DNA from: an uncultured Pontibacter sp.
Lineage (GTDB): Bacteria; Bacteroidota; Bacteroidia; Cytophagales; Hymenobacteraceae
NCBI RefSeq assembly: GCF_947492645.1
Contig: NZ_CANLMZ010000009.1
Location: forward strand, 186,001 to 250,000
Length of the DNA: 64,000 bases
Reading direction: 5' to 3'
A program made the translations under genes and the position numbers. Positions 17,804 to 26,544 of this stretch are shown here, one piece after another (the stretch's first letter is position 1; every line of letters starts with the position of its first letter). The notes under the pieces are model-generated. The model ran no database searches and was not told the origin of the DNA. It saw only the letters and a list, made by a program, of their open reading frames with translations.

Positions 17804-17858
17804 TACAAGCGCATAAAAAAAGCAACTCTACCTGAGTTGCTTTTTTTATGCGCTTGTA
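17804..17858 (+). terminator. Long perfect hairpin terminator
   Basis: 25 bp perfect inverted repeat (17804-17828 and 17834-17858) with a 5-base loop. A run of seven T lies within the right arm (17841-17847), and a matching A run in the left arm allows termination on either strand. It follows the thioesterase gene. Confidence 0.9.
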
Positions 17859-17982
17859 TTTTAAAATTATACCAATGTAAGTTTATAATGTTGTCGTAAG
17901 TATTAGATATTCAGACATATACTTTTATTTAGCGTACAATTACAATGTTACGGAACTGAAATTATAGCTGGTAGAAAAGTGC

Positions 17983-18402
17983 ATGAAAACGCTTGAGTTA
18001 ATTACGGTTTGGGAAAAAGAATATGTAAGGATACAGCACTCACCGGATGAGAAGCTCATCTGGAACGAATGGAAAGGGGTAATACCAAGCTTGAAACTGC
18101 GTGAGGCCATAACATATGCCTGCAATTTTATACTTGAACATGATGTAGAACTTATACTTGCTGACTACAGGAACATGTGTTCGCCAACCTTCGAGGACCA
18201 GGTTTGGATTGCAAAAAACTCAGCTGAAGTGCTGCAGCATAGTAAGCTCAGGCGCGTTGCCAATTTATTAGCGCAGGATATATTTCAGCAGATAGCCATT
18301 GAGTCGATTTACGAAACTGCCTCTAAAGTACCGCTGCCTTGCATAAGCAAAGACTTTGTGTACAAAAACGATGCCCTGGACTGGCTTTTATCTTCTGATT
18401 AA
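17983..18402 (+). CDS. STAS/SpoIIAA-like protein (paralogue 1)
   Basis: 139 residues, no signal peptide. It shares a layout with three other window proteins (19920, 39295 and 60231): an N-terminal W-rich strand (KLIWNEWKG), a helix, a buried strand with Asp (LILADYRNM, residues 58-66), an E-D-Q-x-W helix, and a C-terminal F-V/F-x-K-x-D-A-L-D-W-L ending. This layout resembles single-domain STAS or SpoIIAA-like proteins that are abundant in Hymenobacteraceae. Function is unknown; partner-switching with a kinase or phosphatase is only a family-level guess. It is a single gene. Confidence 0.7.
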   Translation: MKTLELITVWEKEYVRIQHSPDEKLIWNEWKGVIPSLKLREAITYACNFILEHDVELILADYRNMCSPTFEDQVWIAKNSAEVLQHSKLRRVANLLAQDIFQQIAIESIYETASKVPLPCISKDFVYKNDALDWLLSSD

Positions 18403-18458
18403 TGTAAGCATACACATACTTGATTTATGCGCGGCTACCAAGTATAAAGCCGTTAGGC

Positions 18459-18466
18459 TACGTTTG
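18459..18466 (+). promoter_or_regulatory. Bacteroidota -7 element
   Basis: TACGTTTG matches TAnnTTTG, about 75-100 bases before the two candidate starts of the small lipoprotein gene (18539 and 18563). Confidence 0.4.
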
Positions 18467-18562
18467 CAAAAGCAGGGTTTCGGTGCAACAGTTGATGCTG
18501 CTATAAACAAGATACAACAAGCACCCGTAAGCTTAAACATGTTGAACATTAGAAACCACACT

Positions 18563-18844
18563 ATGAAAAACTATACATTTAAAGCTTTTACATTCGCCTT
18601 ACTACTCGCTATGGTGTCCGTTACGATGAGTTGCTCTGTATTTGGCGGGGGCAGTTACTCCAACGATCCTGCAGTTTCTGCTCAAGAGCAACAAGTATCG
18701 CTGTTAAAGCAGGAGGTAAGAGAGGCGGAGCGGTTAGCTGAGGAAGCCAAGCAGCGCGAAAAAGCTGCGAAGAACAGGTTAAAAGCTGCCGAACACGAAT
18801 TAAAAGCCCTGGAAGAGCAAGCTAAAAGAAGGAGCGAGTATTAA
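18563..18844 (+). CDS. Small lipoprotein with C-terminal coiled coil
   Basis: 93 residues from the ATG at 18563; an in-frame ATG at 18539 would add eight polar residues before the signal. Residues 1-24 are a lipoprotein signal ending VTMSC, so the mature N-terminus is C-S-V-F-G-G-G. Residues 40-93 are a highly charged Lys/Glu/Ala helix with heptad spacing, a likely coiled coil (like Lpp or YgdR-type spacer lipoproteins in shape, not in sequence). The upstream part of the long ORF, which overlaps the STAS-like gene, is not coding. It ends 57 bases before the terminator at 18901-18929. Confidence 0.75.
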   Translation: MKNYTFKAFTFALLLAMVSVTMSCSVFGGGSYSNDPAVSAQEQQVSLLKQEVREAERLAEEAKQREKAAKNRLKAAEHELKALEEQAKRRSEY

Positions 18845-18900
18845 CTAACCATTGCCCTGGCTGCGCGTTAAACCCGGGTATATTAAATGTATAAAAACAA

Positions 18901-18929
18901 AAAAGCCTTACGTTTACCGTAAGGCTTTT
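18901..18929. terminator. Bidirectional terminator
   Basis: Perfect 12 bp stem (18901-18912 with 18918-18929) and 5-base loop, flanked by A and T runs. It lies between the convergent lipoprotein and cold-shock genes. Confidence 0.88.
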
Positions 18930-18949
18930 CTTCTATAAGGTGACTTTAG

Positions 18950-19141
18950 TTAGGCACGCTTAACATTAACAGCGTTAAGGCCTTTTCTACCTTCCTGCAG
19001 TTCGTAAGTTACTCTGTCGTTTTCTCTAACTTCATCTACTAAGCCAGACACGTGTACGAAGTACTCCTGGTTTGTATTGTCATCCTTAATGAAGCCAAAG
19101 CCTTTTTCTGTGTTGAAGAATTTTACTGTTCCGTTGTTCAT
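18950..19141 (-). CDS. Cold-shock domain protein
   Basis: 63 residues, the full length of a CspA-type OB-fold protein. RNP1 (KGFGFI, residues 13-18) and RNP2 (YFVHVS, residues 27-32) are both intact, so it should bind single-stranded RNA and DNA as an RNA chaperone. It begins MNNGTVKFFNTEKGFGFI, typical of the Bacteroidota type. A long stretch without genes upstream (to 19509) would allow the long structured leader common to cold-shock mRNAs, but I cannot place its promoter. Confidence 0.95.
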   Translation of the reverse strand: MNNGTVKFFNTEKGFGFIKDDNTNQEYFVHVSGLVDEVRENDRVTYELQEGRKGLNAVNVKRA

Positions 19142-19509
19142 AATAATTTGATGTTATTGTCTTGAAGACGTTTATTGAGGTAAATTTGTTCATAATATTT
19201 TACAAAGTGGCTCTTTTTTTTATTTTATTTACTTTAGAGGCAAATAAAAGGCTAAAATAATTTTCGAGACACCCTTATTACAGATATGTCTATACGTTAG
19301 CCGTGCCCTGTCGGGTCAAAAATTTAAAGAGCTTTTATACTTAAGATTTTGTGCAAAGTAGATGTGAACCTAAAAGCCCCTGTTGTGCAGGGGCTTCCTT
19401 TTCATAGTTTTAGGTAGGTTTGGCAGGTAATAATTTTTTATGCTGAGTTGTAAAATTTTATGACTGAGGTAACAGTACATAAAACTGAGTATATTAAATT
19501 GCGGAAACG
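19142..19509. other. Intergenic region upstream of cold-shock gene
   Basis: About 370 A+T-rich bases. It should contain the cold-shock promoter and leader on the minus strand. A terminator-like hairpin lies at 19374-19396. No further ORF is convincing. Confidence 0.5.
19374..19396. terminator. Terminator-like hairpin
   Basis: 9 bp perfect stem (19374-19382 and 19388-19396) with 5-base loop. On the minus strand it is followed by TTTTA, so it may terminate the small secreted peptide gene at 19510-19668. On the plus strand its tail is weaker. Confidence 0.6.
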
Positions 19510-19668
19510 CTAGCTGACAGAAAGCGCCTGGGCAGTAGCATTAGTGGGCCAAACCGGAGTAGTAGCCTTAGCCCGTGTGCTTGTTTCGCAATTGGTAACG
19601 GTTTTGGCAGCCATCATAGTCGCGACCAGTAACAGGAGCATAACCGCAGCAGCAAAAGACGATTTCAT
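19510..19668 (-). CDS. Small secreted peptide, 52 residues (unannotated-size ORF)
   Basis: Read directly from the DNA on the minus strand; it falls below the usual ORF cut-off. The ATG at 19668 opens a clear signal peptide: MKSS, a hydrophobic core of Ala, Val, Met and Leu (residues 5-17), then MMAAK. The mature part is short, with one Cys (residue 27), Thr/Ala-rich, and ends ALSVS-TAG. An in-frame ATG at 19683 would add five residues. The signal-peptide pattern and a downstream hairpin (19374-19396) support a real gene; no family is recognised. Confidence 0.5.
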   Translation of the reverse strand: MKSSFAAAVMLLLLVATMMAAKTVTNCETSTRAKATTPVWPTNATAQALSVS

Positions 19669-19919
19669 AGTTTTAGTTAGCATACAAAAAAGATTTAATG
19701 TGATATAAAAAGCTTTACAAGTTAAATGCCAATATTTAATTGTTTGATAATTAGGTGATTATATTTGTTGCGTAATTTTAAAACTGTCTGAAAACGAACA
19801 ATTTAATTAAGAACTGTTCTAAACCGGACAGTTACTAGTAAAAATACAGTTACAGCAGATGAGGCTTATATATAAAATTTGCTGCTGCCCTTATACAATA
19901 AGCTCTTGAATTATAATGT

Positions 19920-20366
19920 ATGTCCACTTTAGAAAATTATTTAGAGGTTAAGTTGCTCACATCAGAAAAGCTGATTTTCAGTAAGTTTAGTAGGCCTCCC
20001 GGACATGAAGCCTTCAAGCAAGGCATGCTGTTCACGCATAGTTTGATAAAGGAGCACGGGGTGGAGAATTGGCTGATTGATGCCACGCAAAGCCTGTTTA
20101 CAATGCAAGACCAGAAATGGGCAATAGAACAGCTTGGGGCATTGGTTAACGACACAGCACTGGGCAAGGTGGCAATGGTGCACAACAATGATGCAATGCT
20201 AGAAATAGCAGCCGACACAATGCGCACTAAGATTTACCGGATACACGGCTTGCTACAAGATCTTCAGTATTTCGCCACTTTACCTGAGGCGCTGACTTTC
20301 CTGTTGCCAAATTCAAATCCTGATGAACTTATAAAAGCCATAAAAGCGGCTGATAATAATTTATAG
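19920..20366 (+). CDS. STAS/SpoIIAA-like protein (paralogue 2)
   Basis: 148 residues with the same layout as the protein at 17983: a strand KLIFSKFSRPPG, a helix ending LIKEHGVENW, a strand with Asp (WLIDATQSL, near residue 58), a M-Q-D-Q-K-W-A helix, and a C-terminal ATLPEALTFLLP. The D-Q-x-W element is the best shared mark. No signal peptide. Upstream (19669-19919) is A+T-rich with no clear promoter. A small putative membrane protein follows after 28 bases. Function unknown. Confidence 0.7.
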   Translation: MSTLENYLEVKLLTSEKLIFSKFSRPPGHEAFKQGMLFTHSLIKEHGVENWLIDATQSLFTMQDQKWAIEQLGALVNDTALGKVAMVHNNDAMLEIAADTMRTKIYRIHGLLQDLQYFATLPEALTFLLPNSNPDELIKAIKAADNNL

Positions 20367-20394
20367 CAGATAAGCTTCCGTGGCTCGCCAAATA

Positions 20395-20571
20395 ATGGGA
20401 GCCCAGTATAACTACACAAAATTTACATTTGTGGTAACGCTATCTGCCTCCTTGTTACTCTTTGTTACGGCTAACCATCTTTACGAGCATTTCCAACAAC
20501 ATATGCGACCTGAAATCAGGGCAGATCATTTCAAAAAACTTCTTTTTCATGATAAGGGTGAATTAGGTTAA
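20395..20571 (+). CDS. Possible small membrane protein
   Basis: 58 residues from the ATG at 20395 (a GTG at 20380 is in frame). One hydrophobic segment covers about residues 10-28, followed by a basic and His-rich tail (HFQQHMRPEIRADHFKK). No family is recognised. It lies downstream of the STAS-like gene on the same strand. It could be a spurious ORF, since no terminator or ribosome site supports it. Confidence 0.3.
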   Translation: MGAQYNYTKFTFVVTLSASLLLFVTANHLYEHFQQHMRPEIRADHFKKLLFHDKGELG

Positions 20572-20802
20572 ATGATCGAGCGTGCTTTATTTGTTAAATA
20601 TAGTTATATTATTTCATAATAATGGTATAAAATTAGAAATATTAGATATTAACTGCAATACGCATTTTTGATGATTTTATGTGTAATTGCATTGCAGTTA
20701 CACAAATGCCTTTTAACCTTAAACAATCTATAAAAATGAGCCCCGCTGCACCTGATACTGTAGCAATGCAGTATATACAGGTTGCTATATTTATAGGCCC
20801 AG

Positions 20803-22107
20803 CTATAACATAGAAGCAGTATTTGGGTTAGAAAGCAACTCACGGAACAGTTCCCAGCGTTTTTCCGGGTTGCCGGAAGTACCCCCGTTTCGCTCTATGT
20901 GTTGCCTTACAAGTTCCTGCCCCAGGTTGTAATTGATAACGTAGCTTCTGTAACGGTCCATGAAGCGGGTGCGCTGTAATGCCTTGTCTTTTTCGTAAAA
21001 GTTATACTTTACCAGCATATCTGCAGCCTGGTCCCGGGTAATCTTTCCATCCAGGTATAAGCGCGCAGCTTCATTGCCAGCAAAGTTAAGTTTGCCAATC
21101 TTCTCTAGTAGCGCATAATAGCGATCGGCTTCTTTAGGATTAAGCCCAGCTAAAGGAAACAAGACCTCTTTTTCGAACTGCAGGCGTTCCTGTGCCGGAA
21201 AAGCTACTTGTATGCCATAGTTAGCGCTACCCTCCGCTATAAGCGATTGTGGGCTAAACAGCGGGTATACAGAAAACTCTTTCCAGCCGCGCTCATTTAC
21301 CAGTTCCTGTTCAAGCAAAACGTTGAATACATGGTGTCCCGGATAGCCTTCGTGGCAGGCAAGGTCTATGGCTCTCTCTATATTTATCGGAAAGTCTGTA
21401 TTTATTTGTATTAAGCTATAGCCATTGCCTTTAAAGTAGTTATACCCTGACCAAGGCTTATCAGTAACATATTCAACAGTAAAGTTTTCGTTTGCGGGTA
21501 GTTTATAGTGCGCTAATGTTCGCTTTCGAGCTTCGGTTATAGCCGCCTGAAAAACGGTGTCCAGCTTTTGCTTCGGAATCTCAAACTGCTTCCGGTACGT
21601 GTTCCAGCGCTCTGCTACATTGCCCTTGCCCGGTAGCTCGCTGTCTATCTGCTGCAGCAAGCCATCGTAATAGGATAGAGGCTGCTGCGGAGGTTGAGCA
21701 TCATACAAAAGATTTGCTTCTTCATCAAAAGAATATTTTTCGCCCTGCATCATCTGTAGTTTGGTTTTAGTAGCTAAAACCTGTTTCTGCAGCATCAACA
21801 CTCTTCTTTTCTCCAGCTGGCTTAGCCCAGCTGTATCTTGCTTTGCTAATTCCTGGGTAATCGTTTGTAACTCCTTTAGCAGGCTGTTGGCAGGCAATGT
21901 ATCCGACGGAGCTGTTGTTGGTTTCCAGCTTTCAGGCCCGTAGTAGGCATCTACAATGTCGCTGTCGTACTGGCCAAGTTGCAGCACCGTTTTTACATAG
22001 CGTTCTGCCAGTTCATCCATTGGCACACTTGTTATGGTTTGCTCCTGAGGTGCCGGTGTGCAAGCCCAGATACTCGCCGCCATAAAATAAGTAAGAGTTT
22101 TCTTCAT
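20803..22107 (-). CDS. DUF885 family lipoprotein, putative metallopeptidase
   Basis: 434 residues. The lipobox is SIWAC with Cys16. The DUF885 hallmark C251-HEGYPGHH-V places a zinc-type HExxxxHH motif at 252-259, and the third ligand is expected in the downstream LIAEGSANYG segment. DUF885 proteins are often annotated as peptidases or carboxypeptidase-like; the mature protein would be periplasmic. A TATCTTTG -7-like element lies on the minus strand at 22214-22221, about 110 bases upstream. It is probably monocistronic. Confidence 0.88.
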   Translation of the reverse strand: MKKTLTYFMAASIWACTPAPQEQTITSVPMDELAERYVKTVLQLGQYDSDIVDAYYGPESWKPTTAPSDTLPANSLLKELQTITQELAKQDTAGLSQLEKRRVLMLQKQVLATKTKLQMMQGEKYSFDEEANLLYDAQPPQQPLSYYDGLLQQIDSELPGKGNVAERWNTYRKQFEIPKQKLDTVFQAAITEARKRTLAHYKLPANENFTVEYVTDKPWSGYNYFKGNGYSLIQINTDFPINIERAIDLACHEGYPGHHVFNVLLEQELVNERGWKEFSVYPLFSPQSLIAEGSANYGIQVAFPAQERLQFEKEVLFPLAGLNPKEADRYYALLEKIGKLNFAGNEAARLYLDGKITRDQAADMLVKYNFYEKDKALQRTRFMDRYRSYVINYNLGQELVRQHIERNGGTSGNPEKRWELFRELLSNPNTASML

Positions 22108-22238
22108 GGTTTAAGGGTAGATTAGGATGTTATACTTCAGGGCATCCGTATTTTAGATGCTTGAATTTGTGTTATATTTTATACTTGGTTGTGTACCTGT
22201 TGTAAGGCGTTGGCAAAGATAAATTGCTTAGTACATCA

Positions 22239-23012
22239 TCAGGCTTCTGCGCTATCGGGCACCAGGGTTTTAGTTGCAGATGCCTCCTTTGTGCTAAGGT
22301 AGATGCGCAGGATAAGAAGTATAGCTTCTAGTGCCAGTACAGTTACATGCAGCGGTACAGCCAGGGTACTAAGATTACCGAAAGTAACAATTAGCATAGC
22401 AACGAAGGGTAATCCAAGTATAAACTTATCCAGGTGGTGCAGTCCCTTTACGCTAAGTATCGTAAATGCAAAACTTGCAAAGATGACAACAGCAAAACTA
22501 TTTGTTAAAGCCAGATTATACCTGGCTGCAAACATTATCAGCAGGCAAAATAAAAGACCAAGCCAACTTAGTTTATGCTGGCCGATTTTATCTGTAAAGT
22601 TTGGTTTTATACGATGTGTGGCATTAGGCTGAAACAGGAAACTGAACTTTTGTCTTTCGAGTAGCAGCATTAGCAGGTTAAGGGCCAGGAAGAATGCATT
22701 TATATAGGGAGTACCGGCCCAGTTCATGGATACGGTTACAGCAAGTATAGCTACATTCATTGGCACTAGCATGATGGTGCCAAGTAAGCTAAACCTTTGG
22801 GATAATAACAGCGCCCCGCATGTTACCTGGCTTATAGCTACAACCTGGGCAAACAGGCCAAGGCTATGCTTCTCCAGCGCCTCTTCCAGCCAGGGTGGCC
22901 CTATTAACTGTCCGAAACCGCCTTCTGCTAGCTTACAAACGCCTGCAGAGAAAAAGATATACCCCAAAAAAAGCCGGAGCAAGACCAGTATCAAGTCTTT
23001 ATTCTTCATCAT
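22239..23012 (-). CDS. DoxX-family membrane protein
   Basis: 257 residues (ATG at 23012, with another ATG one codon on). The N-terminal half has the DoxX four-helix look (LRLFLGYIFFSAGVCKLAEGG, then ALLLSQRFSLLG and VPMNVAILAVT). The second half adds three or four hydrophobic segments (e.g. GLLFCLLIMFAARY and PLHVTVLALEAILLIL). DoxX-type proteins are membrane components of redox systems; no partner is nearby, so the role is unknown. Confidence 0.75.
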   Translation of the reverse strand: MMKNKDLILVLLRLFLGYIFFSAGVCKLAEGGFGQLIGPPWLEEALEKHSLGLFAQVVAISQVTCGALLLSQRFSLLGTIMLVPMNVAILAVTVSMNWAGTPYINAFFLALNLLMLLLERQKFSFLFQPNATHRIKPNFTDKIGQHKLSWLGLLFCLLIMFAARYNLALTNSFAVVIFASFAFTILSVKGLHHLDKFILGLPFVAMLIVTFGNLSTLAVPLHVTVLALEAILLILRIYLSTKEASATKTLVPDSAEA

Positions 23013-23153
23013 AGTTTTATGTGTAAAGTGGTGGCAATTAAATAACTATGGTAAAGAAATGATATATTTTTAACTCAAGGAAAAAAATTATACGAACTCC
23101 AGAATTTTAACTACATATTGTATGTGGCATCAAATAGGCCATGGACAACTAGC

Positions 23154-23576
23154 TTACTTCCAGACAAGTATAAGGGTACCGGCTAATATGGTGCCCATGC
23201 CCAGGAGCAGGCGCGGCGTAAGGGGTTCTTTAAGTATAAAGTAGGAGAGCAGCACCGTTACAATAATTCCTGCCCTATCGATGGTAGCAACTACCGATAC
23301 GTTTGCAGTTTTTAGCGCCTTAAAGTATAAAATCCAGTACACAGCTGTGCACAAACCCGCCAGCACCAGCCATAGTAGCGTTTTATTGTTGATGGCCGTG
23401 AGCCCCTTTAAAGCTCCGGCATACCAGGCGTTGCCAACCACCATGGCAAGTAAAACCGAAGTCCGGATAACAAGTGCCACATGTTCGTTTGTGGAGCCCA
23501 TGCCCATCTTGGCAAAAACCATTGCTACGCCGCCTGTCAGCATCGCCAGTATCGCGTAGCTTAACCATTGTTCCAT
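23154..23576 (-). CDS. Single-domain EamA (drug/metabolite) transporter
   Basis: 140 residues with about five hydrophobic segments, the length of a half-size EamA protein that works as a dimer. Recognisable parts are the N-terminal MLTGGVAMVFAKMG and the C-terminal FKALKTANVSVVATIDRAG followed by LKEPLTPRLLLGMGTILAGTLIL. The substrate is unknown. It is a single gene; the plus-strand ORF across it is a shadow. Confidence 0.85.
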   Translation of the reverse strand: MEQWLSYAILAMLTGGVAMVFAKMGMGSTNEHVALVIRTSVLLAMVVGNAWYAGALKGLTAINNKTLLWLVLAGLCTAVYWILYFKALKTANVSVVATIDRAGIIVTVLLSYFILKEPLTPRLLLGMGTILAGTLILVWK

Positions 23577-23742
23577 TTTATAAAATAGCTGAGTAAGGCC
23601 GCAATACTACAGTAAGTTTTTGTGGATTTAGGAGTATAGGGCAAATAAATTAATGCGTGTGCTCGTGCTGCAAACCACAGCCGCATAACCCTGGCAAGTA
23701 TGTTAAGCGTTTTAAGTATAAGTAACCTTACAAGCTTATTAA

Positions 23743-24486
23743 ATGCGTACTGCCACGTTTACTTTTCATGGGGTATTAAACGATTTTTTGAAACCATCTA
23801 AACGTGGCAAACATGTGGCTTACACTTTTGATGGTTCTCCAGCTGTAAAAGACGCCATTGAGGCAATCGGTGTTCCGCACCCTGAGGTGGCTGCCATCCT
23901 TCATAATAAGGTGCCCGTCTTTTTTTCTCATCCCTTACAACCCAACGGCCATGTTCATGTTTTTCCAGCAGGGCCTGAACTTGATTTGCCTGAGGGTTAT
24001 ACCTTAGCTGCCATGCCCTCACGGCCTTACAGGTTTGTGCTGGATGTGCACTTGGGCACCTTAGCCAGTACGCTGCGCATGTTAGGTTTTGATACTTTAT
24101 ATGATACAAACTATAGTGACAAAGAAATAGCCCATATTGCGCAGCAGGAGCAACGCATTGTGCTTACCCGCGATATCGTTTTGCTTAAGCAGAAAGTAAT
24201 CGTGCATGGGTACTGGCTAAGGTCGCAGCACAAAACAGAACAAGCAAAAGAAGTTATCCGCAGGTTTAATTTACATCAAGAGATTAGTCCTTTTAAGCTA
24301 TGCCTGCGCTGTAACGGTGCAGTTAGACCAATACCAAAAGAGCAGGTTCTGGATGAACTCCCAACAAAAACACAGCTTTACTTTCAGGAGTTTTACCAAT
24401 GCACCGTGTGCCACAAAGTTTACTGGAAAGGCTCGCATTATGAGCACATGCAGGCATTTATAGAGGAGCTAAAGCAAGAGAGTTAA
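23743..24486 (+). CDS. Mut7-C RNase domain protein with N-terminal ubiquitin-like domain
   Basis: 247 residues. Residues 1-90 form the ubiquitin-like fold (Ub-Mut7C): FHGVLNDFLKPSKRG, then VKDAIEAIGVPHPEV. Residues 95-185 are the PIN-like Mut7-C RNase core, with acidic residues in FVLDVHLGTLASTLRMLGFDTLYD and in LTRDIVLLK. A zinc ribbon follows (CLRC near 193 and CTVC near 226). The family is predicted to be a metal-dependent RNase with a tRNA- or RNA-processing role; no target is known. Monocistronic, with TATAAG-rich DNA upstream. Confidence 0.9.
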   Translation: MRTATFTFHGVLNDFLKPSKRGKHVAYTFDGSPAVKDAIEAIGVPHPEVAAILHNKVPVFFSHPLQPNGHVHVFPAGPELDLPEGYTLAAMPSRPYRFVLDVHLGTLASTLRMLGFDTLYDTNYSDKEIAHIAQQEQRIVLTRDIVLLKQKVIVHGYWLRSQHKTEQAKEVIRRFNLHQEISPFKLCLRCNGAVRPIPKEQVLDELPTKTQLYFQEFYQCTVCHKVYWKGSHYEHMQAFIEELKQES

Positions 24487-24714
24487 CCCGCATGATAGAG
24501 CAGTCCGCTAGCTGTGGAGCAAAGACCAAATATGCTTTTTTACTTAAATAGGAAGTATAAATACTTATTTAAATAGCTGTTGGCCCTTGTTTATAGCTAT
24601 ATAACTAAGAAACGATGTAAATTGATTTGTTTTTGTTGTAGGGTATGTATAATTACTTAGTTACTACGTATATTATTGTATGCATTACCATTGCAGCAGA
24701 CATTTTACGTGACT

Positions 24715-25377
24715 ATGAAGCAATCAGATAAAATAAGAATAATAATTACAGACGACCATAAGATCATTCGTGAAGGCATATGCTCTTTATTGGCAAATAA
24801 TGAGGAGATTGAAATTGTCGGAGACGCGTCTAATGGCGCAGAAGCGCTGGATCTACTGGCAACCACTCCTGCTGACGTTGTGCTGATGGATGTTAACATG
24901 CCTGTCATGGATGGGTACGAAGCAACCCGCGCTATACATGAGCAATACCCTGACACAAAAGTAGTTGCCTTATCTGTGCTAAACGATGAAACATGTATAC
25001 ACAGAATGCTGGAAAGCGGAGCACTTGGTTACATTTTAAAAAGCTCCGGTAAAGAAGAACTCTTTATGGCTATCAAACTTGTTTATAACGGCACGCCTTA
25101 TATAAGCTCTGATGCAGCTATGCAACTGCTTGACAGGGTTATAAATCCGTTGCAGGAGGGCGAAACGCACGGGAATGAATCCAATATACTATCTAAACGG
25201 GAGATGGAGGTGTTAGCATTAATTGCAGAAGGCTATACCAATGCTGAAATTGCCGATAAGCTTTTTACCAGCAAGCGAACAATAGAGACGCACCGGCAGA
25301 ACATCCTCGAAAAGACTAAATCCAAAAATACAGCCAAGCTGATAAAGTATGCTTTTCAGAATAAATTAATAGCATAA
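24715..25377 (+). CDS. NarL/FixJ-type response regulator
   Basis: 220 residues from the ATG at 24715; the ORF extends to 24676 but the extra residues do not belong to the family. The receiver domain has D13-D14, phospho-acceptor D59 (LMDVNMP) and Lys in ILKSSG. A LuxR-type helix-turn-helix covers about residues 155-215 (LSKREMEVLALIAEGYTNAEIA). No histidine kinase is adjacent, so it is an orphan regulator. It ends before the terminator at 25414-25434. Confidence 0.92.
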   Translation: MKQSDKIRIIITDDHKIIREGICSLLANNEEIEIVGDASNGAEALDLLATTPADVVLMDVNMPVMDGYEATRAIHEQYPDTKVVALSVLNDETCIHRMLESGALGYILKSSGKEELFMAIKLVYNGTPYISSDAAMQLLDRVINPLQEGETHGNESNILSKREMEVLALIAEGYTNAEIADKLFTSKRTIETHRQNILEKTKSKNTAKLIKYAFQNKLIA

Positions 25378-25413
25378 GGTTCGCTACGTCTCTTATGACA
25401 TCAAAAGGATTGT

Positions 25414-25434
25414 AACAGCCCCATGCGGGCTGTT
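25414..25434 (+). terminator. Rho-independent terminator
   Basis: 8 bp perfect stem (25414-25421 and 25427-25434), GC-rich, directly followed by a run of T. It ends the response regulator transcript. Confidence 0.88.
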
Positions 25435-25544
25435 TTTTTTATGTGTTTGCGGGTAATATTATCACCAGTAGGGGTAAAGCAATCTACAGTTTTTGAGAGG
25501 CAGCGAACATTGGAATAGGTATGCGTAGCATCAGGTTGAGGTTA

Positions 25545-25578
25545 CGCTTAAGCTAGCAGGTTGCGTAAAGCTTAAGCG
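25545..25578. repeat. 10 bp inverted repeat at 3' end of minus-strand gene
   Basis: CGCTTAAGCT at 25545-25554 is the reverse complement of 25569-25578, across a 14-base loop. It overlaps the stop codon of the small gene at 25572. No T run follows on either strand, so termination is uncertain. Confidence 0.4.
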
Positions 25579-25868
25579 CGAAGCGTGCACAGTAAGTTGG
25601 CGTAATCAAATGTTGAGTACTGAATTCGGTTAACTCCCCCAAAGAAAGTCCGGATCGTATTCATATTCCTTTCTGATATTTCGCACTTTTGGGGTGCCAG
25701 CTCGCCTTCTGCTTCCAGCTTAAAACCAGTAGGCTCTATATAAATAACAAAAGAATCTATTTTGCCCTCCGATACCAATTTCTCAAATCTTTCTAAGGTT
25801 TTTGATAAATGAACCATGCTAAACGCCTCTGTAGATAATATTTTTTGTCCGATGCTTAACAAACTCAT
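25572..25868 (-). CDS. Hypothetical protein, 98 residues
   Basis: No recognised family. The protein is soluble, with no signal peptide: an amphipathic N-terminal half (LSKTLERFEKLVSEGKI), a beta-like centre (SFVIYIEPTGFKLEAEGE) and a C-terminal FFGGVNRIQYSTFDYANLLCTLRA. Its composition is natural and there is no competing frame, so it is likely real. Upstream is A+T-rich. It stands alone. Confidence 0.5.
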   Translation of the reverse strand: MSLLSIGQKILSTEAFSMVHLSKTLERFEKLVSEGKIDSFVIYIEPTGFKLEAEGELAPQKCEISERNMNTIRTFFGGVNRIQYSTFDYANLLCTLRA

Positions 25869-26238
25869 TACAAGTGAATTAAATTCAATTGTTAAACAGT
25901 ATTTTTTAAGATATATACCTTTTGAATTAGAAGCAACAATCGGTTATTAGCCATTACACGATAAATGGAGTAAAAAATCAGGTACTTTTAAAATCAAACG
26001 CATATAGCATAGTATTGTATTAAGGTAAGAAGTAAGTATAAAAACGGTGGTTTTGTTTAAAGTTGGTATTTATAGGTATAGAGGTTAAATTATTGTACTG
26101 TTTTGTTATTGTTTTTGGGAATGAGCGTATAAGGGGGCATGAGCAAACTTTACTAGTGTTTGCAATGCGGGTGCTGCTTTTTCAAGCTTGCTTTACCGTA
26201 AATCATGAATACGCAACAGCTTTAACATATACTTCAAA
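25869..26238. other. Intergenic region
   Basis: About 370 A+T-rich bases between a minus-strand and a plus-strand gene. AAGTATA-type heptamers lie at about 26036-26042 and just upstream of the next gene. A TTG-initiated ORF at 26063-26377 overlaps the following gene in another frame and looks spurious. Confidence 0.4.
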
Positions 26239-26544
26239 ATGGTTTTCAAAAAGGAAAGTAGTTTTCCGGAATTGCACGAAATCACACCTGCACGATTGGA
26301 GAAAGCGCTGGTTATTAAAACCAGGTACAAGCAAAGGCAAACCATGCATGTGGAAAGGAGCAATTCTGAGCTTCTAAAAAAAACAGGGGGGCTTACTTTT
26401 CAGCAGCAGGGCTCTAGTGTGCAACCTACTGCTTCGGTTCATGAAAAGGATATCAGCGAAATGACTTATGATGAATTTATACACCGCAATTATGGGCAGC
26501 CTTACCAGAGGTACCACAATACAATTGCTGTTAAACTAAAGTAA
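26239..26544 (+). CDS. Hypothetical protein, 101 residues
   Basis: No known family. Hydrophilic and charged, with no signal peptide or membrane segment. It contains an N-terminal basic part (MVFKKESSFPELHE), a central QRQTMHVERS stretch and a C-terminal E-M-T-Y-D-E-F-I-H-R-N-Y-G-Q-P-Y segment that looks folded. It is preferred over the overlapping frame at 26063-26377, which begins with TTG and has an odd composition. Confidence 0.45.
   Translation: MVFKKESSFPELHEITPARLEKALVIKTRYKQRQTMHVERSNSELLKKTGGLTFQQQGSSVQPTASVHEKDISEMTYDEFIHRNYGQPYQRYHNTIAVKLK

Noticed and set aside
26063..26377. 104-residue ORF starting with TTG
   Set aside because: It overlaps the better ORF at 26239-26544 in another frame and has an odd composition (Trp, Cys and Phe rich).
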